This document shows positions 43,185-55,746 of a stretch of DNA of 64,000 nucleotides, one piece after another. The stretch's first letter is position 1, and every line of letters starts with the position of its first letter. Made by a program: the position numbers and the translations under genes. The stretch covers positions 124,001 to 188,000 of the forward strand of contig CAJQUW010003148.1 in NCBI GenBank assembly GCA_907163375.1. The letters run 5' to 3'. The notes beneath the pieces are model-generated. The model did no database searches and was not told where the DNA came from. It worked only from the letters and a program-made list of their open reading frames with translations. The DNA is from Prostheceraeus crozeri (taxonomy: Eukaryota; Platyhelminthes; Polycladida; Euryleptidae).

Positions 43185-43890
43185 GTGCTTAGTACACGGT
43201 ATTCACATGTAGCTGTGTGCGACGTCATACATGACAGTGACCAAACATCAGCAAGCATCGATCCTGAGTGTGACGGCACAAGCAAGGACGATTCAGAGAA
43301 AGACGGAGAGAGTGCAGATACACGTATCATAGATTTCTCATCATCAATCAAAGACATCATCGATAAATTCTGCTGTATTGTGCGTATATTTCATAAGTCG
43401 CCGAATATAAGTCACTCTTTCGAACGACAAGTTGTAATTTTTTGTGCAGGAATCATTCTGGAAAGAGCTTTTATTCGAGACATCCGTATTTGCTGGAACA
43501 GCGACATCTTACAACGCTTTCTAAAGCGTCAGAACTGCATTCAACAGGCTTTGCTCGCACTTAATGAGGAGCATCTGTTTCCGTTTAGTGAACTGGAAAC
43601 GATTAAGAAATGTGTGATGTACTACTTCCAGTAGCCACCGGATTGGTCCGTATCAATCGGCGAGAAGTTGACCTAGTAACGGCGGAACATGTTATTGACT
43701 TTGCCAGCATGAATCTAGAAATCGACTTTCACCACTACTTTTCCCGATCGATGGAATGTCAGAATATTCACTCTTTTGACTAAGATGCTGGTCTTCCTGC
43801 GGAGCGGTAACTACGGAAACTTGTCGCAAAAGCCAGCGAACAATTTATTTTGGATCAATTGGATTCCTTTCTAAAAGAACAAAATCAGAT
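43185..43890 (+). pseudogene. Decayed hAT transposase fragment (middle to C-terminal domain)
   Basis: The frame to 43634 reads SSIKDIIDKFCCIVRIFHKSPNISH, DIRICWNSDILQRFLKRQ and CIQQALLAL. This matches the hAT arrangement of 'KVRxIVKFFRxSPxxxxxL', the conserved RWNST-like motif and a following helix. Stops accumulate after 43634. No ends are visible. It lies on the strand opposite to LINE-A and just outside it, so it is a separate, older element. Confidence 0.45.
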
Positions 43891-44599
43891 AATCGTATAG
43901 CCATCCTCTATGCATTGTAAAATAAACACTTACCTCCCCACTTGGTTTTACCATTTCCTTAAATATTCCTGGTTTGAAAAGCAAATCTAAGTAGGAGACA
44001 TTTTTATTTACTGTCTGAAAAAATTGTGACCTACAAGTAACAGGAATGCCTCTTCAAAATGACAAAAACAGCAAATGATATATTGTTGAAAGTTTTCCCC
44101 TAAAGCTTGCCACTGAGGCAAATATTCCAATTAAAGCAAGTCATTGAGCAAATTTTAGGATTATCTTTATTCTGTGAAAGCATGCAGCATATTGTAGAAA
44201 ACATGTTACAAATATCTTATCATATCTCAAACACCATCTCTGAGCACTTCTACATGCACAAGCGCTGTCAACTATTTAGTATTTTTACCCATTTGTGGCC
44301 TACGTCGACCAGAAATAAAATAATAATTTTATATTCAATAATTCTTTATTGCACTAGGGTCAAGCATACGACCAGCCAGTTCCACTGGCACAGATAAGTG
44401 ACTGGATTTGCATCACCCATGTGTAGATGATCCATCTACAAATGACTATCATAAACACCCATTACAATAACTCTTCATTTTCGCAGTTAATGTTTTAACA
44501 ACAGAATGCTTTTTCACTGACTTTTAGGATAGCGCAAGTCTGAACTCGTATTTACTCGAACAATGGATGTTTCAGTCATTCGTATAGGCTACCTTTTTA
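43891..44599. other. Gene-free spacer
   Basis: No coding or repeat signal was recognised between the hAT relic and R copy 2. Confidence 0.4.
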
Positions 44600-45250
44600 T
44601 CACACAGATAAAAAACTTATTCTGCTTTCCTCGTCAACTGCCGCTTGTTTATGATTTGTGACTCTAAGCTACAAAAGAGCAAAACGTGTTGTTACTTATT
44701 TGCCGACATAATTATGTAATTCTTTAGGCGATTAGTTACATAAAATATATTCTCTTTAAGGTTACCTTACGAAACATTTGGCCGAGATTTGTCATTCAAT
44801 TTGCTAAGATATTTAGCGATTGAATTGTGTGCATTCATTTGTGCCTTAATTGATACTAAATAATTAGAATAGAAGTGTGACTATTTTCAACGCATTAACG
44901 CATGTGCAAGCATTTTAAGAAATTGTCACATGCGGCATGTACCTTGTGACTATAATCGAGGAGCAGATTTTCAAAGAAACAACTTAGCTGATTTTGAATA
45001 AAAATCTATATTGAGACAATTATCCAAAAAGGTGGAAAAGATAAATTTATTGACCTATATGGAAAAACTAAATGAAATCCACGTTGTGGGAATACACCAA
45101 AATGTTGAAGGAAAGAATAACATTTACAGAGTGTTCAAAAAGTGACTGTGCACCTGATGTTTGATCTTAATATAAAATCAAAACAAATGATTCCAAATCA
45201 AGTAATTTGTGTATTAATGATAAGCAAGTAACAAGAAGATGTGAGAGCAG

Positions 45251-46293
45251 TCAAAGAAATTGCTGAAAATGACCTCCGTTTTCTCGAATACACAATTCAA
45301 TCCGTTTTTTCATGTTGTTGAACACTGAAGCCAATTCTTCCTGAGTTATGTCCTGAATGATTTCACTGATGTGCTGTTGAAGTTCTTCTAAGTTGCGTGG
45401 CTTCCTTTTGAACACTTTTTCTTTAACGGTTCCCCATAGGTAGAAATCTAAGGGGCTCAGATCGGGGGACCTTGGTGGCCAGATTCCAGTGGAGATGAGT
45501 CGACTAGGAAAGGCTTCTTTCAGGCGTGACAAGTTTACGCTCGCCGTGTGCGGCGGTGCTCCATCTTGCTGAAAATAGCCGTGCTGTCGCTCTTGTCTTG
45601 ATAGTTCGTTCATGAAGGAGAGTATCACTTCGTCCCAATACCTTTCTGCATTAATGGTGTGATGAAAAAAATTGGTCCAATAATTCTCCGACGAGACATT
45701 GCACACCACACACCAACTTTGTCGGAATGGAGAGAGCTTTCAATGAACTGATGGGGATTGACAGTCGACCAGTGACGTGAATTTTGACTGTTGACATAAC
45801 CTGACAAGTGAAACCAAGCTTCGTCAGAAAAGAATGTTCTGTTCAAAACGCCATTGTCATCAAGAACATGTCCAAACCATCTGCAGTAATAAACACGTTT
45901 CTCGTAATCTGTCTCTTTCAGTTCATGATAGCACGTAACCTTGTACGGATAGAGATTCAGGTTCTTGCGCACTGCGTTATGAGCCGATCCAAGAGAGATG
46001 TCCGCTTCTTGGGACAAGCGTCGAAGGGACTTGCTTGGGCTATTGGTCATTGCCTCAGAAATCTCATCCATCTTTTCAGCGTTCAAAACTGATGGTCTGC
46101 CTGATCGGTCTGCGTCGTGAACCGGTCCTGTCTCTCTGAACTTGGCTATCAGGCTTCTGACAGAATTTCTGTGTGGAGGATCTTCATTTGGAAAAGCCTC
46201 TTCGAATCGTTTTCGAACCTCATCTGTGTATTGCCCATTACAGCGAAACGTGTGTTCAACCAGGAATGTTCTCTGTTGCACAGTCAAGACCAT
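45251..46293 (-). pseudogene. Mariner-group transposase, one frameshift
   Basis: The ATG at 46293 starts MVLTVQQRTFLVEH, then the first helix-turn-helix, the hook DRSGRPSV and the second helix-turn-helix (SLRRLSQEADISLGSAHNAV). Catalytic blocks are TFFSDEAWFHLSG (Asp 1), YFQQDGAPPHTA (Asp 2) and WPPRSPDLSPLDFYLWG (Asp 3). I count 38 residues between the last two, wider than classical DD34D mariners. It ends RENGGHFQQFL. The only break seen is a frame change near 45660 in a T-run (GTCCAATTTTTTTCAT on the minus strand). About 345 residues in total. Confidence 0.92.
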
Positions 46294-46397
46294 TTTGTCA
46301 AGAATGAATGAAATTGAACAGCGAAAACTGACTCATTGTATTCTCGAGCATCGTTCAAGCCATCAGTTGCCTATTCACAGATAATCGTACATCAAAC

Positions 46398-48751
46398 CAG
46401 GGCTGTGGAGCCGGAGCCTTAAGGAGCCGATGGTTTTGGTCGGAGCCGGAGCCGGAGCCGATTTATCACAAAGGCTCCGGCTCCGATAGTTTGAGCTTTG
46501 ATATAAATCTAGAATTTTGAAAGTTATTAATTGGCATCATAAAAAAATTAAATCATTTGAAATCTAAAGATATGTCTTTTAAGTATACCAATGATCTGTC
46601 CTCCACGATATCTTTCTTTGCAGTTGCCGCCTTCTTTTGTACTATATTTATTATATATTTACACACATGTGTAATATTTTTTTTATTGCATATGTTTCGT
46701 AAGACTAATTTCCATATTGACAATGTATTCTCCAAAATCTATTAATTTGAAGACTTGTTATATGCATGCTAACTAGATGATTGTAGATTCCTAGAGACAA
46801 GTCGCCAGTCATTTATGTACACATTTCCAGTTCAGTCAGCAAAGATAATATAGCTACATTTCTTGCGCAATGTCTTAAAGCTAATACGGTTACTATGTAG
46901 GCTATCATCTATCGGTATGGCTACTGGCAGAAGCTACTGGCATCTGTGACAATGCCAATTTCCTTAGATTGTATTGTAGGCTCTTGTGCAGTCCCCCCAC
47001 CTACATTTTTCAAAACAATCGATTATTCAATTTGATCAATTTTGATTGGAGGGATAACTCTTCACACTCACACGAATGACCTGACTATAAGTCCTCACAT
47101 GGCTATAGCAATAAGCGACCCAGCCACTTCTAGTAGCGCCCTATTATTTTAAAGGTATCTCATTCACAATGAATTTCCAATTTGACTTCAAAATTCAAAG
47201 GGTATATTTCAATGCGAAAAACCCGAAGGCAAATTACAATGTTGACTTGCTGACGAAGTTTTCGACCATGACATCGCAATTACCCACGTAGATTTTTACA
47301 ACAGCACGGAATGCTTCACTCAAACCGGTGATGCTGAAACGGACATCCAATGGTGCTGCATCTTTTGACCAGAGAAAAAATGGGGGGGAGGACTGCACAA
47401 GAGCCGTATCGTGTAATAATATTTCCCCAAATGTCATAGACCTGTGGATTTCAAGAATTTTCATTATTATTTTTTCCGTCTGTCAACACTTTATGCTGAT
47501 ATCATGCTGACTTATATGTAAACAATAAAAAAAGACTGAGACGCTCTCAATAAAGGCGCCTTTTGACCTCCCTTTTCTATTGTCTGTGACATTAAACCGC
47601 ACGCGCATTCGAAAGCTAGCAAAGTAGATGGGATTTCTGCTCGGTGCTCGCAGTCAAATTTTTATTATGCATAGCACCCTGCAACATACTGTGTGATACT
47701 CCGAGTTCAGTTTCATCAGCCTAACCATCATCAGAGGAATAGTGGTAATGTGTTATACATAAATTGAATATAATAATATACATGAATCATTGATGAATTA
47801 TTTAGTGCAACTTTACGCCATAATGAAAAATACGAAATTAATATAATGTAAGTTAAGCCTTAACTTATTAAGTATGCTGCATAGAATTACAAAACTTGTC
47901 CTAAATTAGATAATTTTAATTTTTTTAAGTATAACTTTCAATTGTACATTTCTAGCCTACACTGCAATGAGGCTATCTAAATTACAATTTCTACAGATGA
48001 TGAGTCGTGGGCTACCCACCGATCATATTATTCATGGACCAACAGACTATTGAATAAAGGCAATAACAAATAACAATAACAACCTAAGCTAGCCTATATA
48101 CACTTTAATATTCAATAAAGCAATTGATAGCTTTATTGATGCGGTATATTTGGCTATATAGCTGATACCCTTTCCATGTTCGAGTAGATACAGGCCCTAT
48201 AAGCTATTTAGAGGCATACGCTATCCAGTTTCATATTCAAGCTTTGTTAAAAAGCTTATACTACTATTCGGCCCCTGTGACGGCTAATTAGGTATATCAT
48301 CATCACTCATGTGGTCTTATTTAATGTAGCCTCGTAGTAGACTGGTTGCAGGCTAGGCCAATTTATATTTAGCCAGTGCGGGAGATCTTTATCTAATTCA
48401 ACCAATCCTGGCTATAACTTTACTTTATCTTTCAGAGATAGTCAATTCATGCAAAAATATATGACAAGTATGTTATTTGTCATTATATTAGGCTATTATC
48501 ATTTTTATTATTAACTTAAGTCGTTGCTTGTTAATGAAAACTAATTTGATGATTGTAGCAAGCCTCTGAAGGCCACACCGTTATCCAAAAAACCCGTTCA
48601 ACGGATCCAGGATAACCAGCATAGATAGAACCTGAATTTGAAGTCGGAGCCGGAGCCGAGCCGGAGCCGGAGCCGGAGCCGAGCCGGAGCCTTTCACATC
48701 AGTGTCGTGGAGCCGGAGCCGATGAGATAACGCATCGGCTCCACAGCCCTG
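46398..48751. mobile_element. Non-autonomous hAT element with GGAGCC arrays, 2,354 bp
   Basis: The left end CAGGGCTGTGGAGCCGGAGC and the inverse of the right end, CAGGGCTGTGGAGCCGATG, are hAT-type inverted tips. GGAGCC-type repeats fill the subterminal 100 bases at both sides. The flanks CATCAAAC and CATCAACT are an 8-bp target duplication with two changes. No transposase lies inside; the interior is AT-rich filler. It sits in the 5' part of the 45-kb mariner, upstream of that transposase's start. Confidence 0.88.
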
Positions 48752-49190
48752 CATCAACTGTTCGATGCATTAGACATGAATGTAGTCATTGTTTACTGAG
48801 TAACTTGGTCATAAATTACGATAATCAGGTGCACAGTTTCTTTTTATACACTCTGTACATGTAGCATCTTGAGACAATTCATAGATCTCAAGACGGTCCA
48901 TTTATCAATGTTACGTAACTGCGCCATCTTGAAGAAGTTTCAACCATCATTAATATGGAAATGAAAAGTAGGGGGAATAATTGTAATTAGTGATGGTGTT
49001 GTACTCAGTTCAGAATTTGTTAATGTTGATTCTAGACAGGATCCCGAAATTTCATTCTGCCGAAAATAATACCTATGTTTGTGAAAATGTATTGGGAAAT
49101 GATTTATTGAAGAGAATCTGGTAATCATAAGCAAAATATATTTGAAATCCAAATTAAATTGGTTATCATGTTGTCAAGAAAAAAATCAGA

Positions 49191-52100
49191 AAGTGCATTG
49201 TGAGCTGATTTATTGAAGATCATCATGACAATGGGAGCTGAATCTGACCATGTAAACAGAGGAAACAAAGTAAATTCAGATTTTGAAGGAATACGCTGAG
49301 CTGGATAATATCACCCATGTTCTCCATGATAATATAGAAAATAATAGGCACCATAGAATTATGACAGGGGTCTGGAACATATGAGTCGCGAGCCAGATAT
49401 AGCTCTCTTAGTGACTATATCTGGCTGGCGGACAGATCTTGGCTTATTGATATGACAAATTTGGTCTATAAGACTGAATGTCTCAACTATTGAATACAGT
49501 TTCGAGATTACAGTGCCGAGATCTCGACTATTCGAGATAAGATTCCTTTTACTACACGTGCACTCAACAAATAAAAATTAATGTTGCATTGAATTGCCAG
49601 TGGGGTTTGAATTAGGTCAGCTGGTGACACCAAATGTACTAGTATTCCCATAACCACATATAAAACACCTTCTGAAAGGTAATGAATGATCTGTTCTTGA
49701 AGGTGCACAATGTTTGATGACCACACCTTTTAGCTGTGACTATCAGTCTTCTATGAATGCTTTCTGTGTTGAATTTACATGCTGAAATTTTTTTCTTTGT
49801 AAAGAGCCATAACTTGAATTTGGCTCTTTCCAAATAAAACAAAATTATGACTCATGGTCAATGAATCTTTCTGATAGATATTGAGCAATTGCTTCAAGTC
49901 AACAAATTTGTCAGTGAACTCAACGCTGCATCTAAAAATATTAACTCTTTCCATGGGAAGGTCTATTACTCTTGAATGTGATTCTAACAATCATGATCAT
50001 CATTTTCTGATACAAATTGATTTTCATAGATGATTCTTTTCGACAGTTTGCGTGTAATTGCAGCATGTTGATTAATAAATAGCATTTGTATAGGCAAGTG
50101 TGCGCCAAAATGCGAATATCCAAATAAATATATCAGCTTTGCAGAGAGAATTTGATATAACACGAATTTTCATTTTTTCCATCAATAAGCGAAGCATTTT
50201 TGCAAGCACTCTCTTGTGAATATGCATAGAAATTCAAACATCTCTATCAAAAACACGTGTACGCACATGCATCATCTAATGCACATTCTAATGTACCTAA
50301 GTGTTAATTGATTAATTGATTCACGTACCTGCATGTGCAAATTAATGCAAATTTGCCTATGGCAAGTGAAAATCTGCATGTATTTCTAGTACTCGAGCAT
50401 TCTCTTTAGCAACTACATGAAAACTCACATGGAAACGCATAGAATTCCAAGTCACTGGATGAAAAGTAAGTTCACACATGCCATAATCCGGCCTGTTTGC
50501 CTGCTTCAGCTTACTGGTGCAGAGACCGTCGTCTGATTTAGAAGAAAATCAATCCATGCTTTTTGCATGTTTTTCTTATTGAAGTAATTATAAGATGGAT
50601 GTTTTGGTGATAGAAATACACGCAGATTTTCCCCTGCCATAGGCTCCTCAATAGCGGTGTAATCCTCCAGACTTGGATCAGTGCTTTCAGCTAGTCATGC
50701 AATTCAGAAGAATAGGCGTTTTTGCTGTTGTGGACATTCGCATTTATTATCCTGGAATATCTCACATTAAATTTTTCTTTTCACTTTTGATGCATACAAA
50801 TATATTTCGCCATAGTCATGTGGAAAAGTACTATTTTGGAACTACTATATCTAACTATTGGAACTAAAGAAACATCAGCAAGATGAAAAGGACACTGTTG
50901 AAGTCTGGAATTTCAGATATCAAAATGCCTGCGAGTGCAGGCCTTCATCCCAGCAAATGACTCCCATGCACTTTTTTGCACTTTTTTCCAGCAACTCACA
51001 TGGACAGTTTGCTGCATGCACATATAATCAGTGCTTCTTCTTTGATGTGTTTTAATCAGACTACAAATTCACGAAAGATCATTTTTAATGATTTCCTATT
51101 TATCTGCAAACCAAGACCGTCACAAGGAAGTCGGAAACCTTACATTGTGGGAAGACACAACAATTTCAAAGGCAATACACGTGTTGAGTTGATATATTCA
51201 CTTGAGTTGCCATAGCTGTTCTCCATGCATGTCCAACACTGCTGACATGCATGGATGACTAATAACCATAATAAGTTATGGCTTATCATCTATGAAAACA
51301 TGCTTATGTCACGTTTTTGTCAGCAGATGAATGGGACGATGTAGCAAAGTTTGATAATGTGTCAAGCTGAAAGAATTCGTCTTATTGATAAGTGCAAGTA
51401 TATCTATTCGCCTATACTTTAATGTACACCTTTTTCTAACCTATCAATTTGACATCAAAATTTGCATTTGAAAAATGTAGCGATGGTAGAATAATTGCAA
51501 TTGGCGGGCATAGATGTAAAGATACATTCATTTAATTTCATGCATCTTCAATATCAGATGGCATATTAAGTAGGTATCAAAGTTGATTTGAAAACATCAA
51601 ATGTGCCAACAGTTCCTTCAATGAGACATATAACTTTTGCTTATCTGTTATATAAAATTTAGTATAATGTAGAAGTAAAAGTTTACCTGAGGCAAAAGCA
51701 AAGTTTGTACAGACTTTCCTTTGCTTGATATTACTAATATTTCTCCATCTACAATTTTATAAACATTTTACTTACTTTAAGCAAAAGCAATGAGTTAGAA
51801 GCCAGAAGTCTTGTCGACAAACCAATTTATTGAAACATGCAAACAGAAAAATAATATATATCAATATCAGTCACGTCGAATCATTACTGGCCTATGTTAT
51901 ATCAGTCGCTTACACCTTCCATTGTAGCTATCGATGCGATCTAAACATTCATCGGTCTCATCATGGGAGCAAAATCGTGTTCAGAATGGAATGATGATAA
52001 ATAACCGATTCATTCACATGATATTTTTATATTGATGCATTGAGTATTGAAGGCTTATTGCATACTTTTGATTGTGCGAATAAACTAATAGTTAAATACG

Positions 52101-52467
52101 TAGTATTGTTGTAGGATCCTCAAACATCAGAAGTAATTCACAGATAAAAATGGGATGCACTAGGCTGTGGAACAAACTACTTGTAACTCTTCTGTTGAAC
52201 CTACTTCAAAAATATAAGAATTTTAAGCATCGTGTGATCTTTGAGTTGTGATACTTAGAGTATCATTAAAGATAAATAATTTTATGAAACTTGACAACAA
52301 AAGTCTGTCGTAGTTCATTGAATATTTTATGAAACTTGTTTTTCATCAACAAGCAAAGTTGCGATGACACACGAGTCAAGTACATTTTAACAATCTAAAG
52401 AACTGCAGAAATAAAATTTGCAATGATAGCCATGACGCATCATCTAATGCACATTCCAATGTACCTA
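49191..52467. other. Gene-free AT-rich stretch
   Basis: No protein-coding signal was recognised. GCCAGATATAG and CTATATCTGGC near 49391-49425 form an 11-bp stem. ATCATCTAATGCACATTC near 50273 recurs at 52439 and marks a short dispersed repeat. Confidence 0.45.
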
Positions 52468-53464
52468 CACTGTAAATCGCTGGATACGAAAATTACATAC
52501 AAACACATACCAAGTCTACATACAATTTGAAACCAACATTTGATACGAGATTCTGGTATATATATAAAGAAATTTGGTATGTTTTTCATACGAATGGCCA
52601 TTTACTTTCGTATGTGATTGGTATGTAAACGATACGAACTATGCTAACTGTGATTGGCTGTTTTACGTTGAAAGACGAATTCTTGGTATGTTTTATATAC
52701 GAGACCCAATGCAAATTGGTATGTGTTTCGTATGTCTTTCGTATGAATAGCTTTATGTCATATGGCAAAAAATATGTTATACTACATTCTACTGTCAAAT
52801 AACTTTTTTCCAGTAATACCAGCCGTGAATATTTCTTTGTGAAAGTGTGGTATTTAACTAGATTAGATTTATTGTGAAATTAAAGCCGCATGTCATCTTT
52901 GCAACTGTTCTTATAGCATTCACAAGACTCATAATTAGCTCATTTCCTTGAACTAAATTGATAAACATCATTTCAATAAAACGATGACTTTTCAGCAACC
53001 ATGTTGACTTATATATCTCAAACATAACTATTTTTGCGTTCATGAATTATAATGTGTCTTTATTTTGGATTGATAATATGCTTAGTTCCAAAATTACATA
53101 ATGTATAATTGTTGATGGTCAAATACTTATTGATTATTTATGAAATGCCTCGGACTTACATGTATTAAAATCGAATTCAGTATTGTTAGTTTGACTATAA
53201 AATGTCATTATCTCACTTCTTACAAAGCAGTAGTAGCATTAGTGTGATCTTTATTTACAAAAGGCCTTAAATCAACATACTTTGGACATGATTGATGCTT
53301 TCTTTTATCATTGTGCTGGTATGGCTTTAGTATGTAAAGCATACCACACTTGAAATAACATGCGAAAAGCATACAAATATATACCAAGAGCATACAGAAA
53401 TATACCAAAAAAATATCTTGGTATGCATCCTTCGTATGTGATCGGTATTGAGCGATTTACAATG
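52468..53464 (-). mobile_element. Non-autonomous TA-flanked element, copy A, 997 bp
   Basis: The ends CACTGTAAATCGCT and the inverse CATTGTAAATCGCT are inverted repeats with TA outside both (52466-52467 and 53465-53466). The subterminal regions are full of GGTATG and CGTATG units. The element matches copy B at 55747-56743 over its whole length in opposite orientation, with only scattered differences. No transposase is encoded. Its short frames are conserved between copies simply because the copies are young. Confidence 0.88.
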
Positions 53465-53466
53465 TA

Positions 53467-55746
53467 AGTCAAACGTATTACATGTCAAACGTTTTACAAA
53501 TTATTGGAGAAGATGCGATGTGGCAGAAATGTTTATGCGTCTCAACAACAATTGTGACAAATTGGAAAGCAGACAATGTTCAAGAAATATGAAGTCATGA
53601 TGAATAACATAATTGCGTAGTTAACGTGTAATTCTCGTTACACATTTTTCCGCAGAACACTTGAATGCGTGTCAATTAGCATGAATATGTGTAGACTTCC
53701 ATGTTGTCTTCCTCAGCACGCGCTTCACTGTTCTACCGGCAACCCGAGAGTGTGTAGTTTGACACATGCCAAAAGGACACAAATTGCATTAGAATAAGAT
53801 AAGCAACATTTTACATTTAGGTGTTATATATACACTGTAGCAACATTGTAAACGGTTTGCGATCTCGTGATGAAAGATTAATATTCCACGTTCACTAAAC
53901 GTAAGCCTCGTGATGGTTAAATAAGAGGCATTCAAAGAACGTGATTATTAAGTGTGTTGTCTCAATTTTATGGAAATACAAGAATGCTTCACGCATTACT
54001 TGCATTGAGTTTATAAGTAGTAATGCATAAGCGCTAGTCATTGAACGGAAATACCCAATTGTAGAACTCGTTTTGGTGAACCTAGAACACACTAGTGTGT
54101 TGAGCGCGTGTCAATTGCTGAATATCGTGTAAATGTACAAGGAAATCGTTTCTCAATGAAGGTTCATGGTAAGAATAACCGTAGATGTCAGTATGTTGAT
54201 GAATCAAGCACGTTACTTTTCCAGTTAATTAGCTAACAATCTCCAATCAATAGCACAAAACCTGAAGTCAATCATCCGTTGACAGCTCAATATCAGACAA
54301 ATGATTGACTTCATAGTTCAAGCCATTGATTACAGAGACATTTAACTGATTAACGAAAAAAATATTTCGAGTCTTTCACCAACAGTTCACTTCATTTTAA
54401 ATACAATGCAAACTTAATTGTATGCTCACAGAAATTAAATTGCATTTAAATAAAGTTCCTTTTCTGTAGCGGCTACATACGAAAATGTCAACAAGCATTT
54501 GATGATATTAAATAGTCTCCAAGTTTCCTTGGAGACTCCAAGATTCCTTGTTTTGGACATTGGGTGCTTGTAGAGACAACTTTGGTCTTATGGTTGACCC
54601 ATAGGCCTATCGTTGAGGAAAATATTAAAAGGGAAACAAGTCAATTGCTTCTCCAAAGAATATTTCCATTTATGCGGAATTGAAGATGCTCGAAATGAAT
54701 GCTGCATTCAGCTTTCAACAAATACCAAAAAGGTATAAAATATGCTATAAAAGAGCATGAATACAATGTACACGCAAATGCATAAAAATTGCCATTTATA
54801 CCAGTCAACATAGAATGTGTGAAGTTTTCGTTTATGGACATCCTGTTACAAGGACGTGGGCTAAACATATTAAAATCATAAAATTTCATCGAAAGAGAGG
54901 AGTTGCGTTGTCTCTGGTGTGCGCACTAGAAACGACATTTTGAAAAAAAACTGATAGTCACTTCCAATGAGTATAGAGAGGCAAGAAAAGATGAAAAATG
55001 CCTGTAGTGGTGTATGACAGTGTTGCAGTAGAACCCCAATGCAGGAGTAATAAACTCAGAGCACAACTTCGTACTGGTAACAACTTATAGCCAAACGGCT
55101 GTTTACATAGATCTTAGTGAGCACTGTCCAAATCACTCACAATTATTCGGATGTCAGATTATTCAAACAAATTAGTTAAATTAACAATATATAAGTCAGC
55201 TTCATTGTCACAGAGAGTCCTCGATGCTGTTCCTACTCTCCGACATTGCTAGACAATACATGCTTGTCCAATCACGTGCGATTCAAACAGGGACGAAGAT
55301 CCACCTCAAACTGAATCACCTGCTGTTGTCAAAAGAATTGCCTCGACGTAATATCTAGAGAATTTTGACAGCACCAAACAATTCAATTTAATACATTTCA
55401 CATTTTCATGACATATCTGTGCAGCATTCCGCGGGGCTTTCGCATAAAGTCATCACATTTTTAGGTCGCATTCATGAGATTTACCCGTCTGGTTGGGTTC
55501 GTTCGTAATCACTAATGATGGCAAATCTATACCACTTTTAGTTGTCTTTTGACTAACTTCCTAAAAGACTCATTCGCCGTAATTAATTAATCATTGCTGA
55601 ATGACAACCCGACAATTCTTCAATATTTCTCCTCTACTTTCTCGGTTAGTCTTTGGCAGGGTGTGAAACTCACATCGATCAGAGAATAAGTTGTGCATCA
55701 TGTGGTATAGTAAAAAAATCAAACCAAATATGGACTAGCCAATCTA
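53467..55746. other. Unique spacer between the twin 997-bp elements
   Basis: This 2.28-kb stretch is bounded by inverted elements, so it could be flipped by recombination between them. I see no gene, transposon end or tRNA-like sequence in it. Confidence 0.5.

Larger units (their letters stand above)
45127..48855 (-). mobile_element. Mariner-like transposon (1.37 kb without its nested hAT)
   Basis: CAGAGTGTTCAAAAAGTGAC with TGCACCTGAT at the left and the inverse, CAGAGTGTATAAAAAG with TGCACCTGAT, at the right form inverted repeats of about 33 bases. TA borders both ends (45125-45126, 48856-48857). The gene is on the minus strand. The 3,729-bp span includes the 2,354-bp hAT at 46398-48751. 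Confidence 0.9.
44600..49190 (+). repeat. Dispersed repeat R, copy 2 (interrupted by a mariner)
   Basis: The blocks 44600-45124 and 48858-49190 match copy 1 (26.84-30.01 kb) in inverted orientation. Shared strings include AAAAACTTATTCTGCTTT, AAGATAAATTTRTTGAC (one variable base) and TTGATTCTAGACAGGATCC. Without the inserted mariner the copy is about 870 bp. Confidence 0.75.
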
